From the NCBI RefSeq assembly GCF_001571365.1, contig NZ_BCTQ01000037.1, positions 1 to 64,000 on the forward strand: 64,000 bases of DNA. Reading direction: 5' to 3'. Below are positions 43,326 to 52,120 of the stretch, piece by piece. A program made the translations under genes and the position numbers. This DNA comes from Achromobacter denitrificans NBRC 15125 (GTDB lineage Bacteria; Pseudomonadota; Gammaproteobacteria; Burkholderiales; Burkholderiaceae_B). Below the pieces are notes generated by a model. It made no database searches. It worked only from the letters and a program-made list of their open reading frames with translations, and was not told where the DNA came from. Every line of letters starts with the position of its first letter. Positions within the stretch are counted from its first letter, which is position 1.

Positions 43326-44429
43326 CTATCTTCCAGACTTCAGCTCGGACCACATCCGGTTTTGCAGGCGTTGGATGTTCAAGGGCAGCGCCTTGATCAC
43401 GTACAGGGTCTTGGAGACCTCCGCCGGCGGATAGATCATGGGATTGTCGGCCACGTCCTTCACCACGTACTGCCGCGCCTCTTTATTGGCGTTCGGATAG
43501 AACATGGTGTTGGTGATGGCGGCGTGCACCTTCGGCGTTTCGATGTAGTTGATGAACGCCAGCGCTTCCTCGGGGTGCGGGGCGTCCTTCGGGATGACCA
43601 TCAGGTCGAACCACGCCGGCGCGCCGCCCTTCGGAATGAAGTAGTTCACTTCATAGGACTTCTTGGCTTCCTGGGCGCGCTTGCGGGCGATCATGACGTC
43701 GCCGGAGAAGCCGTAGACCATGCACAGGTCGCCCACGGCCAGCTCGTCGATATAGCCCGACGAGCTGAACTGGCGGATGTACGGACGGATCTTCATCAGC
43801 AATTCCAGCGCGGCCTTGTAGTCGTCCGCGTTGGTGCTGTTGGGGTCCTTGCCCAGGTACTTCAGCACGGCCGGAAACACCTGCGCGGCCTCGTCCAGCA
43901 TGGAGATGCCGCATTCCTTCAGCTTGGCCGCGTTCTCGGGCTTGAAGATCATGTCCCAGCTGGCCAGGTCCACGCCGTCGCCCATGATCTGCTTGACCTT
44001 GGTGACGTTGTAGCCCAGGCCGTTGGTGCCGTAGCCCCAGGGAATGGCGTACTCGTTGCCCGGATCGACGGAGGCGACCAGCGCCATCACTTCGGGGTCC
44101 AGGTACTTCCAGTTCGGGATCTTGGACTTGTCCAGCTTCTGGAACAGGCCCGCCTCGATCTGGCGAGAAGCGTAATGCGTGGACGGGACAACGACGTCAT
44201 AGCCCGATTTGCCGGCCAACAGCTTGGCCTGCAGGGTGTCGTTGCTGTCGTAGACGTCGTAGCGGACCTTGATGCCGGTTTCTTTCTCGAAACCGGGAAT
44301 CGTGTCCGGAGCCGTGTACTCGGCCCAGTTGTAGACGTTGACGACCTTGTTCTGCGCGACCGCCGCCGATGTCGCCGCCGTAGCCAACATCGCCCCAAGC
44401 GCCCAGCGCATACCCGCCCGTAGTTTCAT
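43326..44429 (-). CDS. potF: Polyamine-binding periplasmic protein, PotF type
   Basis: Periplasmic binding protein of 367 residues with a Sec signal peptide ending near AAVAQN (residues 1-26). VVNVYNWAEYTAPDTI, TGIKVRYDVYDSNDTLQAKL and GYDVVVPSTHY are the polyamine-binding PotD/PotF blocks. AGGGGG stands upstream of the ATG. It is the first gene of a six-gene operon (binding protein, ATPase, two permeases, ArsC-like protein, DNA glycosylase). PotF (putrescine) rather than PotD is suggested by length and operon order. Confidence 0.92.
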   Translation of the reverse strand: MKLRAGMRWALGAMLATAATSAAVAQNKVVNVYNWAEYTAPDTIPGFEKETGIKVRYDVYDSNDTLQAKLLAGKSGYDVVVPSTHYASRQIEAGLFQKLDKSKIPNWKYLDPEVMALVASVDPGNEYAIPWGYGTNGLGYNVTKVKQIMGDGVDLASWDMIFKPENAAKLKECGISMLDEAAQVFPAVLKYLGKDPNSTNADDYKAALELLMKIRPYIRQFSSSGYIDELAVGDLCMVYGFSGDVMIARKRAQEAKKSYEVNYFIPKGGAPAWFDLMVIPKDAPHPEEALAFINYIETPKVHAAITNTMFYPNANKEARQYVVKDVADNPMIYPPAEVSKTLYVIKALPLNIQRLQNRMWSELKSGR

Positions 44430-44574
44430 TACCAGCCCCCTTTGCGTGATGCCGTGTGTGACAGGAGTACCAAAAGGCGAAATGATAAAGCTTTTTAGCG
44501 ATGACCTGCCCAACTTTGCCGGGTAGTTGGCGCAAATGCGGCCTGGCGGCCGCCGCGGGGCGGCGGGCGGCCGT

Positions 44575-45312
44575 TCAGGGCTGGATTCCGACGCCCCAGG
44601 CGGTCCAGTAGCTGTCGCGCAGGCGCAGCCAGAAGCGCTCGCCCTCCTCGCCCGCCACCTTGCGCAGCGAGCGGCGCAGGCGGTCCAGGTTGCCCTGGCG
44701 CTGCCGCTCCGACAGGGCGCCCTGCGTGCCGCGGTCGAAATCGATCAGCCAGACCTGGCCGTCGCTGCCGACCAGGATGTTGAAGGCGTTGAGGTCGGCG
44801 TGCCACACGCCGGCCCGGTGCATGCGGACGATGGCCTCCGCCGCCGCCTGCCAGAGGGGTTCGGCCAGCGCCAGGGCCAGGGGCCGCACGCCGGGGATGC
44901 GCTCGACCACGATGGCCGCGCGGTAGATCGGACCCTGCCGCCAGTAGGCGGCGGCCAGCGGCGCGGGGACGGCCAGGCCCTGGGCGCGCATGGCGGCCAG
45001 CAGCCGGTATTCCCGGAAGCTGCGGGTGCGGTCCTCGCCGTTCCACAGATAGGCGTCGCGGCTGACCCGGGCGATCATGCCGCCGCGGCGGTAGCGCCGC
45101 AGCACGCCCTGCCAGCCCTGGCCCTGGACGAACCAGGCCGCCTGGCGCCCGCCGGCATCCACCGGGCGGGCCCGGTCGCCGTAGCGGGCGGGATCGAAGA
45201 GCTCCGGCCCGGCCTCGGGCACGCGCAAGGCATCGCTGAGCATGGCCCCGGCCAGCGGGCCGGGCCAGTCCCGGCGTGTCTCGCCGGACCGCCGGCCGTC
45301 CTCAGCCCTCAC
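44575..45312 (-). CDS. kdkA: Kdo kinase (KdkA/WaaP family)
   Basis: 3-deoxy-D-manno-octulosonic acid kinase that phosphorylates Kdo in the inner core. The protein is 245 residues with a small-kinase fold. VWHADLNAFNILV is the catalytic loop and VWLIDFDRG is the metal-binding loop. LRRYRRGGMIARVSRDAYLW matches the Haemophilus KdkA N-terminal lobe. The GTG at 45312 overlaps the globin gene; an ATG at 45243 would remove 23 residues. Activity at the inner core agrees with the other lipopolysaccharide genes in the window. Confidence 0.85.
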   Translation of the reverse strand: MRAEDGRRSGETRRDWPGPLAGAMLSDALRVPEAGPELFDPARYGDRARPVDAGGRQAAWFVQGQGWQGVLRRYRRGGMIARVSRDAYLWNGEDRTRSFREYRLLAAMRAQGLAVPAPLAAAYWRQGPIYRAAIVVERIPGVRPLALALAEPLWQAAAEAIVRMHRAGVWHADLNAFNILVGSDGQVWLIDFDRGTQGALSERQRQGNLDRLRRSLRKVAGEEGERFWLRLRDSYWTAWGVGIQP

Positions 45313-45724
45313 GGTTGCGCATCCAGTCGGCCACGCCGTAGAACGACTGCAGCAGGCGGTCCACCAGGGCCGGCTCGATGCCCTCGTCCTCCATGGCGCG
45401 CCCGATGCAGGTCACCCACTGGTCGCGTTCGGCCTCGCCGATCGAGAACGGCAGGTGCCTGGCGCGCAGCCGCGGATGGCCGAAGCGTTCTATATAGTGG
45501 TCCGGGCCGCCGAAATAGCCGCACAGGAACCAGAACAGCTTGTCGCGCGCCTCGTCGAGGCTGGGGCCGTGGGCGGCGCGCAGCTCCTTCAGGTCGGGCT
45601 CCATGTCCATCAGGTCATAGAAGCGGTCGACCAGGGCGCGCACGCCGGGCTCGCCGCCCAGCAGGTCGAAAATACTGCGGGAGTTTTCCACGGGTTCGGT
45701 AATGGGGTGGACGCGGGTCGTCAT
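45302..45724 (-). CDS. Group II truncated haemoglobin
   Basis: A 140-residue 2/2 globin. FDLLGGEPGVRALVDRFYDLM begins the fold, and GHPRLRARHLPFSIGEAERDQW contains the proximal His and the conserved Trp region of group II. Such globins bind oxygen or nitric oxide. Its ATG overlaps the stop of the FtsX-type permease (TGATG), and its end overlaps kdkA by 11 bp, so the three are one transcript. Confidence 0.9.
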   Translation of the reverse strand: MTTRVHPITEPVENSRSIFDLLGGEPGVRALVDRFYDLMDMEPDLKELRAAHGPSLDEARDKLFWFLCGYFGGPDHYIERFGHPRLRARHLPFSIGEAERDQWVTCIGRAMEDEGIEPALVDRLLQSFYGVADWMRNREG

Positions 45725-48255
45725 CAGGTCTCTCGTAGGGTAACCAGCGGCGGCGTGCGCAAGACGCCCCGCAGGGCAAGCGCGCCGCCCGCCCATGCGC
45801 CGAGCATGCCCGCGACGATGCCTGCCAGCCATGGCCAAAGGCTAAGAGTAATCGTGAAATCGAACACCTGGGTTGACAAAGCCCAAGCAATCGCCGTGGC
45901 GCCAGCGGCGGCCAGCAGGCCCGCCAGGCCGCCCACGGCCCACAATTCGATGCGCTGGGACCGGGCCAGTTGGTTGCGGGTCGCGCCCAGCGCGCGCAGC
46001 ACCGCGGCCTCGCGCATGCGTTCGTCGCGCGTGGCGGTCAGGGCCGCGGACAGCACCAGCACGCCGGCCGCCAGCGTGAACAGGAACAGCAACTGCACGG
46101 CGCGGCCCACCTCGTTCAGCACCGACTGCAACTGCTGCAGAATGGCGCCCACGTCGAAGACCGTCAGGTTGGGGAATTCTCGCACCAGCGCGGGCAGCGC
46201 CGCCGCCTTGTCCGGCGGCAGATAGAACGAGGTGATCCAGCTTTGGGGCATGTCGGCCAGCGAGGCGGGGGTCAGGATGGCGAAAAAATTCACCCGCATG
46301 GTATCCCAGTCGACCCGGCGGGTGCCCGAGACGGCCACTTCGACCTGCTGGCCCGCCACGTCGAACGTCATCTTGTCGCCCAGCTTGATGCCCAGGGTCT
46401 TGGCCAGGCCGGACTCCAGCGACACCTCCGCCGAGCCGGGGGCCAGCCAGCGGCCCTGCTCGATCCGGTTGGAGGACGGCAGCTCGTCGCCGTAGGACAG
46501 GTTGAACTCGCGGTCCACCAGCCGCTTGGCGCGGGGTTCCTCGTAGTCGTCCGGGCCGACGGCGCGGCCGTTGATGGCGATGAGCCGGCCGCGCACCATG
46601 GGCGAGAGCGAAATGCGGCCCAGGCCCTCGCGGGTGAGCGCGGCGGTCACGGCTTCGCGCTGGTCCGGCTGCACGTTGATCAGGAAGCGGTTGGGCGCGT
46701 CCGGCGGCAAGGTCCGCTGCCAGCCCTGGATCAGGTCGGTCCGGGTCATGGCCAGGAGGAGCAGCGCCATCAGGCCCACGGCCAGCGCGCACACCTGGGT
46801 GATGGTCGCGGCGCGTCGGCGCACCACGCCGGCCAGCGCGAAGCGCAGCGCCGGCAGGCCGGCGGCCAGCCCGCGCACGCGCGCCAGGCCCAGGATGCAC
46901 AGCCAGGCCACCAGCGCGAACACCGCGAAGGCGCCCAGGAAGCCGCCCGCCACCACGGCGCCCAGCTTGGCGTCGCCGGCGAACCACCAGATCAGCAGGG
47001 CGAAGCCGGTGGCGCCCAGGACGTAGCCCAACGCGCTGCGCGCGCTCAGCGCGTCCGCGTCGCGCCGCAGCACCCGGGCGGGTGGCACGTGCCGCAACTG
47101 GGCCAGCGCGGGCAAGGCGAAGCCCAGCAACAGCAAGAGGCCCGTCAGCAGCCCCTGCAGGGCCGGGATGGCCGAGGGTGCCGGCAAGGTGGTGTCGATG
47201 AGCGACCCCAGCAGCATGACCAGCACCTGGTGCACCGCGTAGCCCAGCAGGCAGCCCGCGGCCGAGGAGAACAGGCCCACCAGGGTAAATTCCAGCGTCA
47301 GCATGCGCGACACCTGCGATTGCACCGCCCCCAGGCAGCGCATGACCGCCACGCCGTCCCGGTGGCGCGCCATGTAGCGGCCCGCCGCCAGCGCCACGGC
47401 CACCGCCGAGATCAGCACGGCCAGCAGCGCGACCAGCGACAGGAAGCGCTGCGCGCGGTCCAGCGTGCGGCGCACCTCCGGACGGCCGGATTCCAGCGTG
47501 GCCACCTTCTGGCCCCGCTTCAGGTTCTGCTTGAGCCAGGCCGAGTAGCCGGCCACCGCGTCGGGCTGGCCGGCCACCAGCAGGGCATGGCCGATCCGGC
47601 TGCCCGGCGCGATCAGGCCGGTGGCGGGCAGGTCGCTGGCCCGAAGCAGCACCCGCGGCGCCACGTTGACGAACTGCATGCCGCGGTCGGGCTCATAGGT
47701 AATGACCCGGTCGATGCGCAAATGGGCGTCGCCGACGTTCAGGGTGTCCCCCACCTTCAGGTTCAGCAGGGACAGCAGTTGCCCGTCCACCCACACCGCG
47801 CCTTCCGGCGGAACGTCGCGAGTGGCGGCGTCGGGCGCGAACGGCGCGTCCGTCACCCTCAAGGCCCCGCGCAGCGGGTAGCCCGGCTCGACCGCCTTCA
47901 GCGCGGCCAGCTGGGCCGCGTCTCCCGCCCCCACCATGGACGGGAACTGCCAGGTGCTGGAGACGGCCAGGCCGCGCTCGCGGGCCTGGTCCAGGAAAGC
48001 GGCCGGCACCGGCTCGTCGGCGTCCAGCACCAGGTCGGCGCCGAGCATCTGCCCCGCGTCGCGCTCCAGCGCCCGCCCGACCCGGTCGGCCAGGAAGCCC
48101 ACGCTGGTCACGGCGGCCACCGCCACGACCAGCGCCAGCACCAGCAGCCGAAGCTCGCCGGCGCGCGCGTCACGCATCATCATCCTGGCGCCCAGGCGCA
48201 GGGTGGACCAGAATCCGGGGCGCTTGGCCCGTGACATATCAGGGAAATCCATCAT
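45724..48255 (-). CDS. FtsX-family ABC permease (YbbP-like)
   Basis: An 843-residue inner-membrane protein. After an N-terminal membrane segment (about 40-60) comes a large periplasmic domain, and two FtsX blocks of membrane helices lie near 260-480 and in the last 130 residues. The layout matches YbbP, the partner of the ATPase YbbA, and lipoprotein-release-like permeases. No YbbA-type ATPase or TesA gene is adjacent, unlike the usual ybbAP-tesA order. The start is the first of two ATGs at 48255; an ATG at 48237 is also possible. Confidence 0.87.
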   Translation of the reverse strand: MMDFPDMSRAKRPGFWSTLRLGARMMMRDARAGELRLLVLALVVAVAAVTSVGFLADRVGRALERDAGQMLGADLVLDADEPVPAAFLDQARERGLAVSSTWQFPSMVGAGDAAQLAALKAVEPGYPLRGALRVTDAPFAPDAATRDVPPEGAVWVDGQLLSLLNLKVGDTLNVGDAHLRIDRVITYEPDRGMQFVNVAPRVLLRASDLPATGLIAPGSRIGHALLVAGQPDAVAGYSAWLKQNLKRGQKVATLESGRPEVRRTLDRAQRFLSLVALLAVLISAVAVALAAGRYMARHRDGVAVMRCLGAVQSQVSRMLTLEFTLVGLFSSAAGCLLGYAVHQVLVMLLGSLIDTTLPAPSAIPALQGLLTGLLLLLGFALPALAQLRHVPPARVLRRDADALSARSALGYVLGATGFALLIWWFAGDAKLGAVVAGGFLGAFAVFALVAWLCILGLARVRGLAAGLPALRFALAGVVRRRAATITQVCALAVGLMALLLLAMTRTDLIQGWQRTLPPDAPNRFLINVQPDQREAVTAALTREGLGRISLSPMVRGRLIAINGRAVGPDDYEEPRAKRLVDREFNLSYGDELPSSNRIEQGRWLAPGSAEVSLESGLAKTLGIKLGDKMTFDVAGQQVEVAVSGTRRVDWDTMRVNFFAILTPASLADMPQSWITSFYLPPDKAAALPALVREFPNLTVFDVGAILQQLQSVLNEVGRAVQLLFLFTLAAGVLVLSAALTATRDERMREAAVLRALGATRNQLARSQRIELWAVGGLAGLLAAAGATAIAWALSTQVFDFTITLSLWPWLAGIVAGMLGAWAGGALALRGVLRTPPLVTLRET

Positions 48256-48334
48256 TCCACAATGTTAACCAACGGCCTGAATCGGGGCCGAATCCCGATA
48301 TCATCCCGGGGCGGGAGGCTGTGCCACCGAAAAT

Positions 48335-48410
48335 GGCCCCCACGCCGCGCCTTCGGCTTGCTGCCCCCCAAAGGGGGCCGTTTTGCCTTGGGGCGGTCCG
48401 GCGGCAAAAC
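48335..48410. repeat. REP-like palindromic repeat
   Basis: GGCCCCCACGCCGCGC, CTGCCCCCCAAAGGGGG and GCCTTGGGGCGGTCCGG occur in the same order as in the 71-bp repeats at 12551-12730. It lies in the 178-bp divergent gap between the FtsX-type permease and dctP genes and ends about 23 bases before the dctP start codon, so it may affect dctP expression. Confidence 0.7.
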
Positions 48411-48433
48411 AATACTGACTTTTGGAGAAGACT

Positions 48434-49408
48434 ATGCGTAAATCCTGGCTAGCCGCCTCGATTCTGGCCGCTTGCGCGGCCGCGACCTCCCTGCCCGCCG
48501 TGGCGCAAAACACCCTGAAGATGGCCTACGCGCTGTCCACGTCGTCGCACTACGGCGCCGGCGCCGACGCCCTGGCCAAGTCCATCGAGGGCTCCACCAA
48601 CGGCAAGTACAAGGTACAGCAATTCGCCAACAGCGCGCTGGGCGGCGAGCGAGAAGTGATCGAGGGCCTGCAGATCGGCACCATCGACCTGGCCATCGTG
48701 TCCACCGGCGCCACCCTGAACTTCGTTCCCGAAACCGGCGTCTTCGACATCCCCTTCCTGCTGCGCGACCTGGACCACGCCCGCAAAGTGCTGGACAGCA
48801 AGATAGGCCAGGATATGCTGGCAAAGTTCCCCGGCCGCGGCATCGTCGCCCTGGCCTGGGGCGAACAGGGCTTCCGCCACCTGACCAACAACGTGCGCCC
48901 GGTCAAGACCCCGGCCGACGCCAAGGGCCTGAAGATCCGCACCACGGAAAACCCGATCCACATCACGGCGTTCCGCCAGATCGGCATCCTGCCCACGCCC
49001 ATGGCATGGCCGGAAGTGGCCACCGCCCTGCAGCAGGGCACGATCGACGGCCAGGAAAACCCGCTGTCGGTGATCACCTCGGCAAAGCTGTCGCAGATGC
49101 AGAAGTACCTGTCCTTGACCGGTCACGTCTACGGCCCGGCCCTGGTGCTGATGTCGGCCAACGTCTATGACGGGCTGTCCGCCGCAGACAAGGCCAACTT
49201 CGACAAGGCAGGCAAGGAATCCGCCCAGGCCATGCGCGCCTACGTCGACAACATCGAAAAGACGGGCGTCGAGCAGCTGAAGAAGGAAGGCATGCAGGTG
49301 TCCGAGGTCGATCGCGCCGCGTTCGCCGCCGCCGTCGAACCCGCCTATCCCGAGTACTACAAGAAGTTCGACAAGAAGCTGATCGACTCGATCCGCGACA
49401 CCAAGTAA
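48434..49408 (+). CDS. dctP: TRAP transporter substrate-binding protein
   Basis: Periplasmic DctP-family solute receptor of 324 residues. A Sec signal peptide ends near PAVAQN (residue 26). The domain shows ALGGEREVIEGLQIGTIDLA and KIRTTENPIHITAFRQIG, with the conserved Arg that holds the ligand carboxylate near residue 150. The substrate is therefore probably a carboxylic acid, not further specified. GGAGAAG upstream supports the ATG at 48434. It is the first gene of a complete P-Q-M set. Confidence 0.93.
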   Translation: MRKSWLAASILAACAAATSLPAVAQNTLKMAYALSTSSHYGAGADALAKSIEGSTNGKYKVQQFANSALGGEREVIEGLQIGTIDLAIVSTGATLNFVPETGVFDIPFLLRDLDHARKVLDSKIGQDMLAKFPGRGIVALAWGEQGFRHLTNNVRPVKTPADAKGLKIRTTENPIHITAFRQIGILPTPMAWPEVATALQQGTIDGQENPLSVITSAKLSQMQKYLSLTGHVYGPALVLMSANVYDGLSAADKANFDKAGKESAQAMRAYVDNIEKTGVEQLKKEGMQVSEVDRAAFAAAVEPAYPEYYKKFDKKLIDSIRDTK

Positions 49409-49445
49409 TCAGGGCCCGCCCCGGATCCGGGGCATATCGCCCCAG

Positions 49446-49469
49446 GCGGCGGGATCACAGTCCCGCCGC
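49446..49469 (+). terminator. Hairpin between dctP and dctQ
   Basis: GCGGCGGGA (49446-49454) and TCCCGCCGC (49461-49469) form a 9-bp perfect stem with a 6-nt loop, followed by TTGTCGTCC. With no strong T tract it probably acts as partial terminator or 3' stabiliser, giving more receptor than membrane subunits. Confidence 0.5.
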
Positions 49470-49512
49470 TTGTCGTCCCCACCCCTCGCGTACCTCGCCA
49501 ACGGGATACATC

Positions 49513-50013
49513 ATGCGTTTGCTCTGCGCCTTAGACCGCGGCCTCTTCAAGCTCGTCTCGGTCGTCGCCCAACTTTTGCTGGTGGCCGCCGCGGCCGCCG
49601 CCTTCTACCAAGTCATCGCCCGCTTCGTACTGCACTCGCCCGCCGACTGGAGCGAAGTGCTGACCCGCGCCCTCCTGATCTGGACCGTGCTGCTGGGCGT
49701 GGCCCTGGCCTTCCGCCACGGCGCCATGATCAGCGTCGAACTGCTGCGCAATATGCTCGGCGGCACGCGCCGCCGCGTGCTCGAAGCCATCATCGGCCTG
49801 ATCTGCGCCGGCTTCCTGGGCTTTCTGGCCTGGATCGGCGGCAACATGACCTATCGCGTGCGCTTCCAGACCGTGCCCAGCCTGGACATCTCGATTTCCT
49901 GGATCTACCTCGCCATCCCCGTGGGCGCCACGCTGGCTGCCATCGCCGTGCTGGCCCGCTGGTGCGCCGGCGAGGAAGACGACGTGCCCGTGCGCAACGA
50001 CGCGCAAGGCTGA
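49513..50013 (+). CDS. dctQ: TRAP transporter small permease subunit
   Basis: A 166-residue inner-membrane protein with four membrane segments. RFVLHSPADWSEVLTRALLIW near residue 40 is the DctQ signature, with the conserved Trp-Ser-Glu. It forms the membrane unit with DctM. It starts 104 bp after dctP, behind the hairpin. Confidence 0.92.
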   Translation: MRLLCALDRGLFKLVSVVAQLLLVAAAAAAFYQVIARFVLHSPADWSEVLTRALLIWTVLLGVALAFRHGAMISVELLRNMLGGTRRRVLEAIIGLICAGFLGFLAWIGGNMTYRVRFQTVPSLDISISWIYLAIPVGATLAAIAVLARWCAGEEDDVPVRNDAQG

Positions 50014-50045
50014 GCCCCCATAGAACTCACGCAGCAGATATCGCC

Positions 50046-51323
50046 ATGTCACAACTCATGATTGTCTCGATGCTGATTTTCTTCGGGCTGTCCGTGCCGG
50101 TCGCCGTGTCGATCGGCCTGGCCAGCCTGGCGGGAGTCGGCGCCGCCAACCTGCCCTGGCTGGTGGTCGCCCAGCAGCTGTTCGCCGCGCTGGACAAGTA
50201 CCCGCTCGTCGCGATCCCCTTCTTCATCCTCGCCGGCAACCTGATGGAGGCCGGCGGCATCTCCGAACGCATGGTGGAATTCGCCAAGAGCGTGGTGGGC
50301 GGCATTCAGGGCGGCTTGGCCTGCACCTGCGTGCTGACCTGCATGATCTTCGCCGCCGTAGCCGGATCCAGCGTGGCCACCACCTTCGCCGTCGGCGCGA
50401 TCCTGATCCCCGCCATGATCCGCCACGGCTACCCCGCGCCCTTCGCGGCATCGCTACAGGCCAGCGCGGCCGAGCTGGGCGTGATCATCCCGCCCTCCAT
50501 CCCGATGATCCTGTTCGCCGTGTCCACCGACACCTCCACGGGCGAGCTGTTCATCGCCGGCGTCATGCCCGGGATCCTGATCGGCGTCGCCCTGATGTTC
50601 TACGTGTGGCTCTACGCCAAGCGCAACAACCTGGGCAAGCGCGACGGCGAAGGCCGCCTGCCGCTGTGGCCGGCGTTCAAGAACGCCTGGCTGGCGCTGC
50701 TGATGCCCGTCATCATCCTGGGCGGCATCTACGGCGGCGTCTTCACGCCGACCGAGGCCTCGGTGGTGGCCGTGATGTACGCGGTAGTGGTGGGCAAGTT
50801 CATCTACCGCCGCCTGAGCTTCAAGCAGCTGTCCGAGACCCTGCACAAGTCAGTGGTCTCGACCGCCGTGATCATGTTCGTGATCGCCAACGCCGGCATC
50901 TTCAGCTTCCTGCTCAACCGCGCCGGCATCCCCGACGCGCTGGGCGTCTGGCTGGCACAGATCTTCGACACCAAGTTCACCTTCCTGATGGGCGTGAACG
51001 CGGCGCTGTTCGTGATCGGCATGTTCATCGAAACGTCGGCTTCCATCGTGGTGCTGGCCCCCTTGCTGCTGCCGGTGGCGCTGAAGTTCGGCGTGGAGCC
51101 GGTGCACTTCGGGATCATCATGGTGGTGAACCTGGCGCTGGGCATGATTACCCCGCCCTTCGGCGTGAACCTGTTCGCGGCATGCGCGGTGGCGAAGCTG
51201 CCGTTGGAGAGATTGATCAAGCCTTTGATTCCGTTTGTGGGAGTCGTGATTGTTTGCTTGATGGTGATTACGTACTGGCCGGGGTTGTCGTTGGGGTTAC
51301 GTGATCTGGTTTACGCTAAGTAG
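50046..51323 (+). CDS. dctM: TRAP transporter large permease subunit
   Basis: A 425-residue inner-membrane protein with 11-12 membrane segments that couples uptake to a sodium gradient. AIPFFILAGNLMEAGGI, AAVAGSSVATTFAVGAILIP and LGVIIPPSIPMILF are conserved DctM blocks. The start at 50046 lies 32 bp after dctQ; an open frame upstream to 49470 is chance. The final codons are less GC-rich than the rest. Confidence 0.94.
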   Translation: MSQLMIVSMLIFFGLSVPVAVSIGLASLAGVGAANLPWLVVAQQLFAALDKYPLVAIPFFILAGNLMEAGGISERMVEFAKSVVGGIQGGLACTCVLTCMIFAAVAGSSVATTFAVGAILIPAMIRHGYPAPFAASLQASAAELGVIIPPSIPMILFAVSTDTSTGELFIAGVMPGILIGVALMFYVWLYAKRNNLGKRDGEGRLPLWPAFKNAWLALLMPVIILGGIYGGVFTPTEASVVAVMYAVVVGKFIYRRLSFKQLSETLHKSVVSTAVIMFVIANAGIFSFLLNRAGIPDALGVWLAQIFDTKFTFLMGVNAALFVIGMFIETSASIVVLAPLLLPVALKFGVEPVHFGIIMVVNLALGMITPPFGVNLFAACAVAKLPLERLIKPLIPFVGVVIVCLMVITYWPGLSLGLRDLVYAK

Positions 51324-51424
51324 TTTTATTTATTACTTATGTGATTTTTACTTTGTGCTGAGGGGCGGGTTTCGTTGCTGCGTCGTTTCGTAGCTTCGTA
51401 GCTTCGTAGGCCGCTCCTCGTCGC

Positions 51425-51564
51425 GGGCGCCGTGGCTACGAGCGCCCACGATTGCGGTCCGGCGCCCGGGCGCCGGACTACCCCTTCCTCAACCTCGTCC
51501 TCGCCTTCGGCGACTCCTTCGGTTTCCGTCGGGCGCATCGAGGTTGCTCGCAGCCACGGCGCCC
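51425..51564 (+). ncRNA. Structured element A (candidate RNA)
   Basis: Closed by a perfect 13-bp stem GGGCGCCGTGGCT (51425-51437)/AGCCACGGCGCCC (51552-51564), then an A-C mismatch, then a 5-bp stem CGAGC/GCTCG (51439-51443, 51546-51550). The interior contains ACGATTGCGGTCCGG, a hairpin GTCCGGCGCC/GGCGCCGGAC and a second hairpin TCGCC/GGCGA. Element B has the same core with different but equally paired terminal stems. The coding strand of the putative RNA is not known; plus is assigned by the core as written. Confidence 0.55.
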
Positions 51565-51627
51565 ACGCCGATGAGCTACGAGTCGATGGGTCCGGCGCGC
51601 TGCTGGAGCCGTGTTCAGTGTCGAGTC

Positions 51628-51672
51628 TTGCGGGGCCCGCCGATTTCGGCCGCACGGGCGGCCGGAATCGGC
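51628..51672 (-). repeat. Hairpin + CCCCGCAA unit 4 (inverted)
   Basis: On the minus strand GCCGATT and AATCGGC (51666-51672 and 51639-51645) bracket a GC-rich hairpin, followed after GGG by CCCCGCAA (51628-51635). It is the same plan as units 1-3 but in opposite orientation and next to element A, as unit 3 is next to element B. Confidence 0.6.
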
Positions 51673-51885
51673 ATACGTGCGTTTGGGCGTCGGGGCACTG
51701 CCCGCTACGCGCATGTGAGGAGTGGTTTGCTATTGGCTCCAACGACGCGTGGGGGGAGGCGGTTGGGGCGGCGCGCGGTGCAGAGTCGCTTGCGCATGAC
51801 CAGCCTCTCGCGCCGCCCTTGCGCTATCGCGCCAGTCATGAGGCATGGGAGCTCAAGTGACGACGAATGGCGCGGGCGCGGGAAC

Positions 51886-51961
51886 GCCATCACCACGACG
51901 CAATACACCGTGAAAGCCTCAAAAGGCCGCCGGCGCGGCCGGCTTGAGGCGAGCCCCGCAA
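51886..51961 (+). repeat. Hairpin + CCCCGCAA unit 1
   Basis: Begins with GCCATCACCACGACGCAA (51886-51903) and ACACCG, then a hairpin closed by GCCTCAA (51916-51922)/TTGAGGC (51944-51950), then GAG and CCCCGCAA (51954-51961). The first 25 bases match unit 3 at 23 positions; the hairpin stem differs from the other units but is perfectly paired. Confidence 0.6.
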
Positions 51962-52003
51962 AGCAAATCCCACGCAAGCGCGCAGCGGCATCGCAAACCG
52001 CGA

Positions 52004-52058
52004 GACACCCGAATGCTTCCGTCGGCTGCCCGGGCAGCCGACAGAAGCAACCCCGCAA
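52004..52058 (+). repeat. Hairpin + CCCCGCAA unit 2
   Basis: GACACCCGAA, then a hairpin of 5 bp (GCTTC 52015-52019/GAAGC 52044-52048), one mismatch and 11 bp (GTCGGCTGCCC 52021-52031/GGGCAGCCGAC 52032-52042), then CCCCGCAA (52051-52058). The 5' block is shorter than in units 1 and 3. Confidence 0.55.
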
Positions 52059-52120
52059 AATCTTCCAACCACACCCAGCCGCGCAGAAGCACACACAACA
52101 ACGCCGCCACACGCGAGAGC

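Noticed and set aside
51425-51564. Element A as a MITE or IS end
   Set aside because: Transposon ends are conserved between copies. Here the ends differ between copies and the interior is conserved; no target-site duplication was seen.
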